Source: Aplectana chamaeleonis (taxonomy: Eukaryota; Nematoda; Chromadorea; Rhabditida; Cosmocercidae). Taken from it: 64,000 nt of DNA. Shown in pieces: positions 1-11,801 of the stretch. The position numbers and the translations under genes were made by a program. The DNA lies in NCBI GenBank assembly GCA_029168955.1, contig JAPDOI010000185.1:1-64000 (forward strand), given 5' to 3'. The notes under the pieces are model-generated. The model was not told the DNA's origin and made no database searches. It saw only the letters and a list, made by a program, of their open reading frames with translations. Position 1 is the stretch's first letter, and the number at the start of each line of letters is the position of its first letter.

Positions 1-882
1 AGAGTTGCAACGCGGCGAGTCTCGCTTGCGGCAGGGCAATGATGGAGAACGAGGGAGCCACGCAGCGGGCGATGGCGGCGGCGTATCGCGCAAGGTAAGC
101 AGCTGACGTGGTTGCTCTGGCAGAGTGTCAGCCGCCGCGATCAACAGCGATTTCCGGAGCGACGCCGTCAATGAGCGGCGGCGGGGGAAATGGTCTCGAC
201 CATTTCCATCGCTGGCGACGAGCGCATCACGCCGACGATCGCTTCAGAGCTTCTTTTTTGCTCCTTCCATGAGATTCAACCCTCTGAACTGACCCATTTT
301 TCTATTTTAGCACAAATTAAACGGAAGAAGTCATTGGTTATTACTTTTGCAAATGTCCAGATTTGCAGTTCCATTTCCGAATTGGCTTTGTTTCCAGTTC
401 TATTTAGTATTTTTTATTACAATGTCGTTCAGTGCCATTGTTTTCAAAGCTGACTGCCAGCAAACGAATCGTCCATACTTTGATTTTATTATCTCAAAAA
501 CTATTCATTAAGGCATCACTCTACCGGTTGCAAACTTTCTTTTTCTTTTTTATCACAATATTTTGTAGTAGTTGCCGGTACACATTTACTTAAGTTTCGG
601 GAATCATATGAAACCAACAAGAAACTGTGTATAGCGAGATGCATTGTCTAATGGTAATGAGATCGTACGCAATGGTAGAATGCGAGATGCTGACGACAAC
701 GTCGCTGCAACCTGCGAGGTCTTCGTGCTCATCGCCGCGTCGGGTTTCGACCACGCCCCAGAGTTCTCGCTCGGCGGCGTGCCGCTGGTCGCTGCAACTC
801 TGCAAAGCCCTTAACACCGATCGGATCGCGGGCGCATGGCTGGAAAAATAGCACCCACCTCGCCATCCGACCGGCATTGATG
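1..882. other. Non-coding stretch, possible partial exon at far left
   Basis: No gene is supported. The first ~95 bases are GC-rich, open in two plus-strand frames, contain ATGs at about 41 and 44 and end at a good donor-like GTAAGC (about 97-102), so an exon entering from the left is possible but unproven. The rest has only short ORFs with no recognisable product. Confidence 0.3.
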
Positions 883-937
883 TCCCGGGATCAGCCCTGC
901 TATGAGATATTGCCGGGCTGATCCTGGGACGATGGCG
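861..937. repeat. Short inverted repeat (hairpin)
   Basis: Arms 883-897 and 915-929 are complementary over 15 bases with one mismatch (TCCCGGGATCAGCCC against GGGCTGATCCTGGGA), extended by CGCCATC and GATGGCG at the edges. A related sequence in reverse orientation lies near 2814-2885, so this is probably a small dispersed hairpin element. Confidence 0.5.
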
Positions 938-1807
938 GACAAGTAAAGTGACGAGAGTCTAAAAAAGTGAACAGTATTCCCTAAAAACGAGTCTGTATGC
1001 TTACTTTTCTAGATAGCGAAAACAAATCGTTGCAGTACTCTACTCGGAAGTACTCTGGTTCCGTAGAGGATTTATCTTGTTGTCCTCCAATCACCAATAG
1101 AAATTTGTGGAGGATATCTTAGTGGTTTATATCGTAGGAAGACACGGTGCGGGCTGTGGATATATCCACATAGGGGTCTGGAGCTGGGTGTAGGGATGGA
1201 AGAGTGGGGGTCCTGAGCTCCGCTGGAAGAGCAACTCGACCATTCTTCTGGATGTTTTTTTTTGAAGGTACATCTTAGAAATTTGCATCTTTTAAAAATA
1301 AATTGTTCATCTTCTTTAAATTTGTCAACAAAAACAGGCCAAATAGCAGGCTTCGGGAGGGTCCGGAAAATTGGCTCTGTCCACACCTCGTGCCGTGCTC
1401 CTGGTTGCAGATACTCATCACACTATTATGGTATCGGATGAAGCGGTTGTTTCGCTATTTTTACTATTGTGTTTTCTCAAAAACAACTGCTCCGGTTTCT
1501 ATGATACAGATATCATAGCAGCGTTGCGGCTGCTTTTCCCCCCAACCAGAGAATGGACTATGTGTACCAGTAATACTTTCTAATAGCTGTCACTCAGGAT
1601 CGAAGGCGATGGTAGATTAATCTTCACAAACGGTTCGCTCTTAGCTGTTCGGCAATGTGAAACAGTAGGAAGAACAGCATCAAACACAAATGCCATTCGC
1701 AAAGGCGATATCGTCAAACGCATAGAATTTCTCTTTTCGAAAACCGTAGTACTTCTTCCTCATTGGATATACCACAACGGTTTGTTTTCGCTGTTTGTAG
1801 AAAAGTA
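938..1807. other. No gene seen
   Basis: Only short ORFs in overlapping frames (up to about 104 codons), with no recognisable domain and no convincing splice structure. Confidence 0.5.
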
Positions 1808-2052
1808 TCCTCTGGTTCCCGGGCTGATTTAGTGTGTGCAATTGCGAACTTTTCTCGTGGGGGCGCGACGCATCGCTTTCATACGAGCTGAGAAAGAAGG
1901 GAGAGTCAAGAAAAAAGCAGGGAAAGTCAAAGAAAATCTAGCATGATCAGCTGATGAGGGGCGGGAGCCGAAGCTCGTACAAAAGCGACTCTTGCGCCCC
2001 CACGACGCAGGTCCGCAATTCCACACACTAAATCAGGCCCGGAACCAGAGGG
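1808..2052. mobile_element. MITE-like element with ~55-bp terminal inverted repeats
   Basis: The ends are inverted copies over about 55 bp: left CCTCTGGTTCCCGGGCTGAT, right ATCAGGCCCGGAACCAGAGG, with GTGGGGGCGC against GCGCCCCCAC at the inner limit of the arms. AAAGTA occurs directly outside both ends (1802-1807 and 2053-2058), consistent with a 6-bp target duplication. The 245 bp carry no transposase, so it is a non-autonomous DNA element. The superfamily is not determined. Confidence 0.7.
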
Positions 2053-2657
2053 AAAGTATACAGAATCGTTTTTAGGTAATGATTGTTCACTTTTCGTGAG
2101 ATCTCCTCGTCAGAGTCCAACCTCGGAATCGCTTTCCAAGTAAATTTTTAGCTTATCTTGGAGAGAATTTTTGTGCTCATCACAATGGTGTTCTTCGAAA
2201 TCGCTCACGAACCACTACATGAACCTGGTTATGGCTTATAAAAGATCGAGACTTCTGACGGTAAGAAATTCGTGGACGAGTTGTTTCGGGCCTGTTTTTC
2301 CTCGCCGTTGGTAGCCATGACGCCAGACCAGACCACATTATGAAGCTGAGATCCATAACGAATGGAAGAACGTAGATTTGGATCAAAATCCATTACGCGT
2401 TTCGTCCGTATTTGAGATCGAAAACCCTGAAGTGGGCGGAGCTGAATGGATGCTCGGTTTTTTCAAGCTTATTCTGAAGAGCTGAGACTCCGCGCTTCGG
2501 GCAGGGCTAAGCATAGGCATACAGCGGCCGAACCACAGTATCAAATTTTACCCACGAGTCTTGGACTGTGTCTTCAAGTGCGTAGTAATAAACATATACA
2601 TATAATTGATCACATCGATTGATATGATAAGGCAGACGTGTCAAACATGAACGATTC
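2053..2657. other. No gene seen
   Basis: Nothing recognisable beyond chance ORFs. Confidence 0.45.
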
Positions 2658-2806
2658 CATTTCCGAGATCCGACCGCCGCTTATAGTGCTAGCAAGGATC
2701 TGACCAGTTCTGGTGTCAATGGCGGTCGTCGTGGTACGACGACCGCCATTGAAGTTTTGGTCGGATCGGGGGCAGTACTATAAGCGGCGGTCGGATCGCG
2801 GAAATG
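2658..2806. mobile_element. Near-perfect palindromic MITE-like element
   Basis: The whole 149 bp folds back on itself. CATTTCCGAGATCCGACCG at the left is matched by CGGTCGGATCGCGGAAATG at the right, and the centre is GGCGGTCGTCG-TGGTA-CGACGACCGCC near 2732. No coding capacity and no clear target duplication. Confidence 0.65.
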
Positions 2807-5800
2807 CGCCTTAGCATCGTCCCGCGATCAGCCGGCAAGCCTTCTGCTTACCGCCATTCGCCCGTCATGCTCTGGCGATCAGCCCGGGAGAGGTATTTTT
2901 CTGCCGTCGGTCTGATCGTTGTTACTGTCTGAGTATATAATTCCAAAATTACCGAACCAGACGGCCCTCTTCACTCCACTGCCATTTTCGGTCACACCTG
3001 ACTCAGGACTTCACCCCTAGCCCTTGTTAGTGCTCTGGGCTTATCGCACCCCTTTCTGCTGTTTTCCTAAATCTACAGTCGACACACGGGTCGCACTGGG
3101 TAGTGAGACCTAAGTGAGGCGGTATTAAGCATCGAGGTGGCGCGCCAAAATCCTATCGCAAGCGGGCTAAACCCAGGAGGTGTGTGCTAAGAATGAGGTG
3201 CCGACGTGCGGAGTGGTCGGAAAACGGTGCTAGCGCGCTTTCACCATGATACCTGATACCGCCCACGGCCCCCCTTTCCGGGCGTAGTCCGCATTGGCGT
3301 AATTTGAGTGCATTTAAGTTAAAAACATTTGTGCACCGAGTGGTTTGCTTGCGAACGTAAATTCCTACGCCTGAAGGGAACGAACCAAGAGCATCAATGC
3401 GATCCGTGTCGAATGTACATTTCATTTTTGCTCTTACTTTCGGCTGTCTTTACTTTTGCGCCTATATTCGTCGTATTCCAGGTATCTCCATTTGCTGAAA
3501 CTGTTTGTGAAGCAGTCACTTAGCTCTTATGAGCTGACAAAAGGCGTCGAAAAATTATTATCAAGCGATCTGCTTTGGAGTTCACGATGATTTCGTGCGA
3601 GTGTTGTCGGAATCTTGCCAGCTGGTACGTTAAAAGCCTTTTTAGATTGATTCAGATTGCATGGCAATGATTGCAAGTAATCTGGAGAGTCAATTTTGTA
3701 TTCTAGGCTGTAAGCCTCAAGGTTTGCGGTGGATGACATACTTCGTGGAAACGCGGACAACGCTAAGGTGGGGTGTTGTTTTTGGTGCAAGAATGATTGA
3801 CGACAGCTTTCACATTTTGAACACTTGGCATGGATCGGGAAGAGACTTCGCGGTGACATTGCTGAAGGTTACTCCCAGCTCGAAACGCGCACCTATGTTA
3901 TAGCACATGGAAAACCGAGCTTTGCGCCAACTTTCGAACAGTGCAACGTATGAAGTCTCTTCGCGATCCATGCCGACAGTTGACATTCATGGCGAACGAG
4001 TGTAACGACACATGCCAAGGCCGCACGGCCCCTCACTGCTATATAGAAACGACGTTTAAAGCCACTGAAAATCATCCAGGACAAACAGTGGCTGAGCAGT
4101 TCTGTTTCGGCAAACCTTTAATTTTCCGTCCCAACCCCTAGTAGAATGAAAAACGGATGGTAGGAAAACCTTCTACAATAAGCTAGGCGATAAAGGTACA
4201 ATCAACTAGGAGTCTGCGAGAGAAACAGAAGGTGATTGGACTGAGTTGTAACCCAAATCCCCATTCTAGAAGACAGCTGTAGGAAATCCTGCGCTGTTAC
4301 CTTTCTGAATTTATAGGAGAATAAACAGACAGGTTATAATATAGTCAATCAAACTGCTGCTCTCGTAGACTCCCCATTGTTGGCGACTTTGGCTCAGATA
4401 ATCACCCATTTAGTGCTTCTGGTTTTGCCGTAGTCAGTGCTTGTATCAGGCCGTTGCGCCAATTCTTCGGCGCGAAGCTACGACCCCCGCCCCTGTTGAC
4501 TTCGGAAGAAATTTTCACGACTCACTCCCGAGAAGGAACATTGCCTTAGTTTTTTTTCTTTAGGGGAGTGGAAAATTTGAAAATTTTCAAACTTGTGGAA
4601 TCCTTGCTCAACCCTTGCGTTTTTCGAAAGAAATACTGTGCCAGATCAGAATTTTTGGTGGACATTACACACCTAGCGGCAGGTGAGTAATTTGTTAATG
4701 AAAGAGTTTCTACATCTGAAGAAGTTGCTATAGCTCCCGGTCCTCCGTTAGAAAGTTATCCAGCTAACCAGTCTCTGTTAAGGTCTGTGTGTTGTTAGTC
4801 GTAAAGAATAGTTTAGCTTAAAAAGACTTTCAAGAACGCAGGCATCTTCGTTTTGAGTATTTTAGGCAAACATTTGGGTTAAGAATTTTTTGAAGTTGAG
4901 GGTTTTATGCTTTGCACTTTTGGGACCCCCGTAGTCCGTGATAAATCATACTTGACGATTTTTCTAGAAACACTATGTTCCTCACATATCGTCGGTGAAT
5001 GCTCTTGTGGTGCTGCGAAGTCTTGAGAACGGATGGGCTGCTCTGAGTGTTAAAAGTGCCGGGCTTCTTCTCTCCCAAGTTGTCAAAGTTAGTTTGCCTA
5101 TGTTTTAATTCTCGCCAATGTTTTTCTCCTTTGCTGTTTAACCCTGTATGTGTTAAGTGTCACATCCTTAGGAAGCCGCGATGCAGGTATAATTCTGCTT
5201 TCTTTGAAGAAGAAGCGGTTTTCTTTCTATTTCCTTTCCACTCAGTTTTTTTGCAAATAAATAACCGCTTGCTTTCTATGATAGCAAAAATCGTAGCTGC
5301 TTCGCGGCTGGCAACAGATTTCCTTTTGAGCTGCGTAACTCATGCGTCAGAGCAGAAGGGGATCTTGCTTGATTTTCGAGATTTATTTTTCCGCTGCCCA
5401 CTTGAAGTTGAAATCATCCCCGATTTTTGGGACGATGTTGGCCGATCGGGATAGACGCAGCTGTTCATGTTCGAAAAGAAGCGCCTAAGCAGAATGCTCT
5501 TGGGTTTCTCCTGCAGTGATTTCTGCCCTGCTAGTAACAATAGGTATGTATTCGCCTTATGTGAATCGGTCCTCAACACACTGAACTCGCACAACAATAC
5601 ACAGATTATTTTAGCATGCAGCGGGAGTATACTTCTTTCATCAGGATCACGACGTCAGGATCTCCTACGAATCCTTTTCTTGTAGGTCTTCATCTTACAT
5701 GTTTCTGGATTTATGGAAATCGTGTTCAGGTATTTCGGTCCTTAGACTCATTTCGGCCTATTCAGTCGACGTGTCAGAAGAACTCGTCTCTGCCAACATT

Positions 5801-6230
5801 TTTTGATCTTATTAGGTTGATATTCATGAGCGGGCTCAATTTGAACTCCATATTTGTGTAGGATATTCACTTTCTAAACCCATGTGAGCCCTTTTTTGGT
5901 TTTTTTGAGGAGGATGAAGCATAGGGTTTTTGCAGAAACTCATAGATTGTGGAAAAAATTGGGCGCGTGGACGAGTTAGGTCCAGAACCTTCCATAGCAC
6001 CTCAAAAAGGAAAAACTTTGTGTTGTGTGTACACCCAGCATTTCTGTGGCCAAAACAGAATTTGTCTTTGTAAACGCTCCTAGGGTTGTGCATTTGACTG
6101 TCAGCAGAGCAAGTGTGCTTTTTTTTTTTAGTTATTATTGTGTTTTTCTTCAACAGTGCGGGCTTTTTTCCAATGAAGCGAATATTTTACAGTCTAGTTT
6201 TATACATTTGCAGACGACGCAGAAACGCGC
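2807..6230. other. Intergenic stretch without a supported gene
   Basis: Several ORFs of 60-135 codons exist (for example 3527-3859 minus, 5047-5454 plus), but none shows a domain or splice support. Segments near 3260-3420 and 3930-3990 share GCGATCC(A/G)TG-type motifs with 51810-51955, suggesting an old dispersed repeat. Confidence 0.4.
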
Positions 6231-6399
6231 CGGTTGAAGATCTTCTTCTTTGCAGCCACATAGAGGGAAGTTTCGTCATAGGCGTAGGAACTTGGCGACC
6301 AGTAGTGGATTCATCCATAGGTCCATTGGTGTCAGCGTGGTAGGTCTCTCCGACAGTTGAACAAATGCTGTATCGTGGCTGATGGTACCGGCAGTCCGG

Positions 6400-8110
6400 G
6401 CACACATCAGATTTTGGCTGCTGTCAATCTTGCCAAATGGGACATAAGACATTAGCGCATTGTAGAGTGACCAGCAGCGTAATGAGGATGCGAGGCGTGC
6501 ATCTTACTCCTTCTTCTTCCGGAGTTGAGACTGATGAGGTGTAGACGGGGGGCGGTATATCTCCTAGTATAGGATTTATGCGACCGCCTTCTACAAGATG
6601 ACACCGTACGAACTTGGTGTGCTCCTCGCGCAAAATACGAAGTCGTTCTTGCTGTGAGTCAAAGCCATCTTTGCAAATTGACTTGTTTGGGAGAATCGGC
6701 GAATGGCTTTCTTATACTTCTCTCTCTAACAGGGTTAAGCACTCTCACGACTGGGTGATTTGGGTTGCTTTATAATGTTGATGCGGAATTGCTGGGCCTG
6801 TAGCTGACAGTGCTCCTTCACTGGTAATAGACGGGCTTCGGCATGCAGGTGCTCAGATTGGGGAACCTTGCACATCCGGTGGCGATACGGAGAGCGAAGC
6901 ATTTTGTACTTCAGTTGCATCTTTGTCCAGGAGGATTCTAAGAGACGAGACGCTGCCGAACCAAATGGTGCGGCGTACCCAGGGCGGAGGCTTCGAAGAA
7001 TCTTCCGCCCTTATACGTTGTGGGAGTATAGTCTCCGTTGCTGCTACTCCCACGAATGGTGCGCCGCCCAGGGCCCTGAGAACGTTGAGCTTAGCTTTAA
7101 CGACTGCCTGCTTCTGCTCGGTATTCTTATGAAACGTGTAGTGACGGATCGAGCACAAGACCGAGCAGCTTTGGAAAGCGAGCAGCAGGCAATCGGTCTC
7201 CATCCCCCACACGACATCCGGATGAGCGCTGTGCTCCGGATGGGTCGTCCTCCCGTCGTCAGAGAACGGACACTGACGACTTGGCTGCAGAGATCCGCTT
7301 AGCATCTGGTGCGGTCGAAAAAGCTCTTCAGTGATCAGGCACTCGTTGATCTATTGGCGGCCACCGGTAAGTCCCCTCCTTCATCTCGATACATGATTGC
7401 ATGTCATCAGCATACGCGACGACCTTGGATATCGTCCTGTGGGAGGCTCAGCATATCTCCCAGAGGTACAGACTCGAAGAGGGCTGGGGCGATAGAACCT
7501 CCAGCTCCAGAACTCCAGCTGCCATTGGAATAGCTTCTGGAGACATGGTTCTGAAACATGACTCTTGCATCGTCGACCTCTTTTTAATGAAGGCCGATAT
7601 CCAGCGCTTCTGCCAAGATGATATTGACGACTCAGCGGCATGTTGCCTGACAGACTCCAAGCGTTAACCGTATCAGAATGCCTTGGTGAGATCCTTCAAC
7701 GCAACAGTTCAATGGCTTGTTAAAGTTGAACTCCGTCGATAGCATAGCCGGTAATTTCTAGCAGCTTTGAAGTTGAATGTAGCCCCTAAAACCATGCTGA
7801 AACAAACTGGCTTCGTTGTGCTCCTGCTAGGATCCTTTGACAATGAGCTTTTCGGCTACCTTAGCGAAAGGTGACATCCAGCTAATGGGATATCGATATC
7901 CCTTTAGCTGATGACTGAGGTTTGCCAGGTTTGGGCAACGGGATGGCGTTGGCTGTCTTCTCCAGTTTTGCGGAATAGCGCAAAGAGCTAAACGAAGTGT
8001 TAATCATATCAACGATGAGCGGAAGAATCTCATGTCTGGAGTTTCTTCAGTACAGCAGGACAACATGCCGTCGGGACCGGACACAGCTTTGGAGTTCCGC
8101 ATGTCCTTTA
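6400..8110 (-). pseudogene. LINE reverse transcriptase, decayed
   Basis: Fragments in several minus-strand frames line up with the better preserved LINE at 25778-27352. Examples are WQKRWISAF near 7600, the remnant of the B motif (LEVLSP...SLYL) near 7480, HKNTEQKQAVVKAKLNVLRA near 7100, HLHAEARLLPVKEHCQLQAQQ near 6800, and REEHTKFVR...INPILGDIPPP near 6600. The YADD region and other motifs are destroyed by frameshifts, so it cannot encode active enzyme. Confidence 0.8.
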
Positions 8111-8489
8111 TAATCTTCTACTGCTTGCGCCACAGTGCAACGCTTCAGGCCGTGAGCTGCATGAGCGGGAGGCGGCACAGTCTCTCTTACTGTCACTCTA
8201 TTCTGCGGACCTATCCTTTTGTACTCGTGACAAAGAAACTTCTACCGAGAGAAGTAGGCGGCTTCCTTTCCTGACTTGAAAACGTTATTACCAAACCCAA
8301 TATTGGAGACGCAAAGGCTGGCAAGCTCTTTCCCGATAAGCTTCCTAGCTGTCCTCCAAGTAGCTCCACTGTCCGTGTCTTGAAATTCAACTTGTTCTGT
8401 GAAACTTTTCCCCACTGTTCTTTCTTGTGCTGGTCGAGATCTTTCTGATCTCACCAATCCAGCTGAGCGACGATAGGTCTAGATGGTCA

Positions 8490-9524
8490 ACCTGCTCTTC
8501 TGGCATCTCTAGTCCTGATTTTCTGAAGAATTCTCTCTGGTGACGTTTGGATAGGAATCGTCTTTACTCGGCCAACAGGATAGCCGCCTTCATGGCCCTG
8601 CGAATTGGCATCAGATAAGTGATGCTCCTTCTGGTGCACACGTCATTCCACGGGTAATCAGCCGCCAGAGCGTAGCGCAACCTCACTGAACAGGCACCAG
8701 TCTGCTTGGCCTAAATTGGAGATAAGAACGTTGACGAACACCGTAGAATAAGGAGCAAAGAGAATTTGACCGAGGGATCGATGCGCACAAAACGGGAACA
8801 TGATCACTAGACAATGTTTTTGAGGTAGACCATGAGCAAGCGTTGGAAAGGTTGGAAGAGACTAGAGTTATGTCTGCTAGAAGATCGGCCGTTGGCAGGG
8901 CAGACGAGTGGGCTGATCATCGTTTAAGATGACCAGGTCGCACTCCTCAGCCCATTCTTTTTCTGGACTTCTTCCTCCTCTAGCATCAGAAACCAAGTGG
9001 ACGAGCAGAAGGTGTGGGCATCAAATGCGCCCGCGAAAAACAACTGATGATGAGAGAGGAACAATCAAGTTAAGTTGTTTGAGAAGAGGGAATGGGATTG
9101 TAGGAGTGAGGAGGGCATGAGGTGGTAGGGGGTATATAGATGTTGAACAGAGAAAGGGAGTTTTAAGGGAGAGATGGATTGGAAGCGTACTCGAGAGTAC
9201 CATCCGTGGTGGGTGCTTGGTATGAGGAGTGGGACGGGAGAGAGGATAAAACAAACAGGTTGAAACTCCTCCGCCCACAAGAGCTGGACCTTGGTTGCAT
9301 GGAAGGCAGAGTAGTGCCCTGGAAATGTTAGGATGTGAGGACGGGTAGGGTGATGGAGAGGGCTTGGTTTCTTGAACCATGATCACGTCTGGATGGTAAG
9401 TACGTGCGAAGAGTAGAGAGCTCTGAAAGTTTGGCAACGAAGGCCGTTGGAGATTGATATGCCTACAATGGAACAGGGGGCGATTTGAGGAAGAGGAATC
9501 AGAGTTTGTAGGTGAAGAGCACAA
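8490..9524 (-). pseudogene. LINE APE-type endonuclease, decayed
   Basis: The longest open piece (9021-9524) contains YHPDVIMVQETKPSPS and GGGVSTCLF, the conserved start of LINE apurinic endonucleases. Further along the minus strand, stop-ridden pieces give IYIPP, DITLVSSNLSN and a SDHVPV-like catalytic segment near 8800. Role in life: nicking target DNA for target-primed reverse transcription. It is now interrupted by several stops. Confidence 0.75.
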
Positions 9525-9549
9525 AAACGCAACGAAAAAGCAGAGCTAA

Positions 9550-9780
9550 GTGACGCCTCAGCAGGAACTGAGGCCCGGAACAGAAGTGCACCCACCTTTT
9601 TTGGGCAGTCCTGGGAAGCACTGGACGCTCGTTTTGCTCCATGTGGCATCCCTGCCGCACGTGGCACATGGGTACTTCCTGAGCAGGTCCAGGTCCAGGG
9701 ATTCCTTTCCACGCCGGCCCTTAGCAGGAGAATCCGAAGCGAGAGACGAGGCCGGCCAGCACTTCTCCCATGACAAAACC
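9550..9780 (-). pseudogene. LINE 5' ORF remnant with 2A-like motif and zinc finger
   Basis: In one minus frame there is LLLRAGVERNPW, which resembles the 2A ribosome-skipping motif (ends in NPGP) found near the 5' end of many LINE ORFs. In the adjacent frame follows KYPCATCGRDATWSKTSVQC, a cysteine-rich finger as seen after 2A in such elements. The final Gly-Pro of 2A is altered and a frameshift separates the two parts, so this is a relic. The element family is inferred. Confidence 0.5.
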
Positions 9781-9875
9781 CTCTTCGTGGAGGGGGTGAC
9801 GTCGGTTTGCATAGAGTGTGATCTTTCTTCTCCACACTGCCACGGCGTGAACGTACGATACAGCTCGGCATTCGG

Positions 9876-9968
9876 TTGAAGATCAATATGCACGATTTTC
9901 AATGTAATACGCTCGCCACCGACTGAGCGAGAATGGTCGAATTGCATTGAGATTGATGCACATACTGA
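9876..9968. repeat. Diverged relative of the 50.0/58.7-kb palindromic repeat
   Basis: GAAGATCAATATGCACGA ... GACTGAGCGAGAATGGT ... GAGATTGATGCACAT parallels the core of the palindromes at 50022-50194 and 58706-58866 (GATCAATGTGCAT, GATTGAGCGAGAGCGGT). The start coincides with the 12-bp LINE target duplication, so the LINE at 6243-9872 appears to have inserted at the edge of this repeat. Confidence 0.45.
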
Positions 9969-10006
9969 TCTCTAACCTACTGCTTCTTGGTTCCGTCCGT
10001 ATATGT

Positions 10007-11519
10007 ACTTTCATCAATCGGCACTGTCACCATTCAACTCCGCGTAAGCAAAAACCTTTGTTCAAGCAAAATTTCACAGGAAACCATCAAGAAATAAGAT
10101 CTATTTTGTAATGTAAATTTTCAAGTCTTTGTATCATAAATATAGCAAACACTTTCTTTTTGGAAGACTTTCTTTTTTTAGTGCTCCCCTGTTCATTTCT
10201 ATAAAAACACTTTCGTTTCTGGAATATGGTATGGATAGGAGGTATGTATTTTCAACTTATTTCTATCACACCAACCGGATCCGTTCTCTTTGAAGTCGAA
10301 AATGCTAAAAATTCTTGTCCCATGGACAAACGGTTAGTCTGAATATCAGGAGACAAGCGGAGCAGCATCATCGTCACTCCACAGCTGTCCCAACACCGAT
10401 TTCGCACCTGTACGCTACTGGGCCACATGGTCTCCGAAGAAAGGCACTGGCAGACTCCAGAAAGCTGTCTGTTCAAGTGAGGAAGGTCGAGAAGGACGGC
10501 TCGTGCCCAGCTGGACCATGTCGGTCAATCAGGTCCGCCGGAGCCGAACTTTTCACGTCCGGTATCCAGAATGACCGTCACGGAGGACGACCAATCGCAA
10601 ACCTAATTATAGAGTGTTCTCGTATGCGTCCAGCGCGCCGCACCTCCTCAGAAATTCGCTCTAAGGCCGCACGAGCTTCAATGCGCTCAGAAGAACATGA
10701 CGACTGACTTGCCTAAGATGAGCAGAACTTACTTTCAGGCTTCCTCTGAGTAAACATTGTGTTATGGGGGTTTTCGCGGACAAGAAAAGTTGAAGTTGGA
10801 CGGACCTGACGTGTACGCACACTACTGACGAGATTTCCGCAAGAAGCCTCGGTTATTCGCCGAGCAGATTTTCTGTGGAGGCAGTCTCACGGTATGGTGT
10901 GGCTTCGATGCAGACGGTGTGCCCCAGATAGCCTTCAATTCCTCTAGAAGGAGTTCTGAGGAGTACCATGCAGTGCTGTGAGCAGGACAGCTACCGTTCC
11001 TTGCTCGGTTCCAGCAAAATGAGCTCACCATCCAGTAAGACTATGCCGACATCCACACGAGTCGCTCAACTGAGATTTAGTTTGAGCAGTATGGGCTCTC
11101 CTTTATGGTTTGGCCGACGTGCTCACCTGACGTTAACCCAATTCAAAACGCCCGAGTAATCCCGTTTCGCCATATTAATCGCGGTGGAACCCCTCTAGGG
11201 AGCTGTAATTGTCGCATGGAGCGACTTGGACGTGGGAGTCTTAGCCGACTGTTAAACTTCATACCAAAGCGAGTTTTTGAGATCACTTCTGAACAAGGCG
11301 GATCGATAGACTATTGAAAAGTCGTTACAAGTTGGCTCTTTTTGAATAGAAAAAGAATAGCGATTGAATAATGAAAGTGTTGCTATGATTATGATATAAG
11401 GACTTTAAAAGTTATATACAAAACAGATCTTATTTCTTGATGGTTTTCGGTAGAATTGTGTGAAGAAAGGTTTTTGCGTACGCGGAGTTGAATGGTGACA
11501 CTGCCGTTTGATGAAAGTT
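10007..11519 (+). mobile_element. Dead Tc1/mariner element with ~100-bp TIRs
   Basis: Two inverted terminal copies of about 100 bp bracket the element. Left reads TGTCACCATTCAACTCCGCG, GCAAAAACCTTT, AAACCATCAAGAAATAAGAT; the complement of the right end reads the same with few changes. Between them lies a broken Tc1 transposase on the plus strand. The ends are approximate because similarity fades outside ACTTTCATCAA. Confidence 0.8.
10310..11200 (+). pseudogene. Tc1-like transposase, decayed
   Basis: Plus-strand translation, crossing stops and frameshifts, gives the C-terminal half of a Tc1 DDE transposase: GGSLTVWCGFDADGVPQIAF near 10880, SSEEYHAVL near 10950, LPFLARFQ near 11000, and VWPTCSPDVNPIQNA at 11106-11150, equivalent to the WPxxSPDLNPIEN signature with its catalytic acidic residue region. 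Internal stops follow HAVL and NELTIQ. The N-terminal DNA-binding part is not clearly readable. Confidence 0.8.
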
Positions 11520-11650
11520 TCCTTGGACATTGATATCAGATCGTTGAGTGTGTTGCTATAATTACGATACGCATTGTATACCGTTTGGTTAACTATTGTT
11601 GATTTGCTCCTGATACTGTCTCTTGCAAGCTATTGATCACGGGCATCACA

Positions 11651-11801
11651 TGGTCCTTATCTGAATGGAATTCTGCTCCGTAGTTGCGAGCAGCCGTTGG
11701 TGCAGTACTCTTTGTGCAGGGGCAAGGGTTAATCCTACTGCGTGCTGCGATAGTGGCTGCCCGCAACTGCGGAGCGGAATATTGCTTTGATAAGGACAGT
11801 T
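11651..11801. mobile_element. Inverted-repeat MITE-like element
   Basis: Left arm TGGTCCTTATCTGAATGGAA...GCTCCGTAGTTGCGAGCAGCC is matched by the complement of GGCTGCCCGCAACTGCGGAGC...TTGATAAGGAC at the right. The arms are about 46 bp and diverged; the spacer is about 60 bp. No coding capacity. Confidence 0.6.

Larger units (their letters stand above)
6243..9872 (-). mobile_element. Degenerate full-length LINE (Jockey/CR1-like), (AAG)n tail
   Basis: A non-LTR retrotransposon reading right to left. The 3' end is GTGGCTGCAAAGAAGAAG at 6243-6262 and the 5' end is near 9872. CGGTTGAAGATC is duplicated at 6231-6242 and 9873-9884, a 12-bp TSD that fixes both ends at about 3.63 kb. In element order it carries a 2A-like/zinc-finger segment, an APE-type endonuclease, a reverse transcriptase and a cysteine-rich C-terminus, all broken by frameshifts and stops. 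It is the same family as the copies at 25778-27352, 15165-15343 and 12797-12931, because the 3' end is shared. Confidence 0.85.

Noticed and set aside
640..700. tRNA-Gly-like word (AATGGTAGAATGCGAG)
   Set aside because: No cloverleaf pairing or T-arm could be drawn.
3527..3859. 110-codon minus-strand ORF with a CxxC motif
   Set aside because: Looks superficially protein-like but has no recognised homology and no splice partners.
5047..5454. 135-codon plus-strand ORF
   Set aside because: No domain, no neighbouring exons and biased hydrophobic composition; the length is within what chance allows across 64 kb and six frames.
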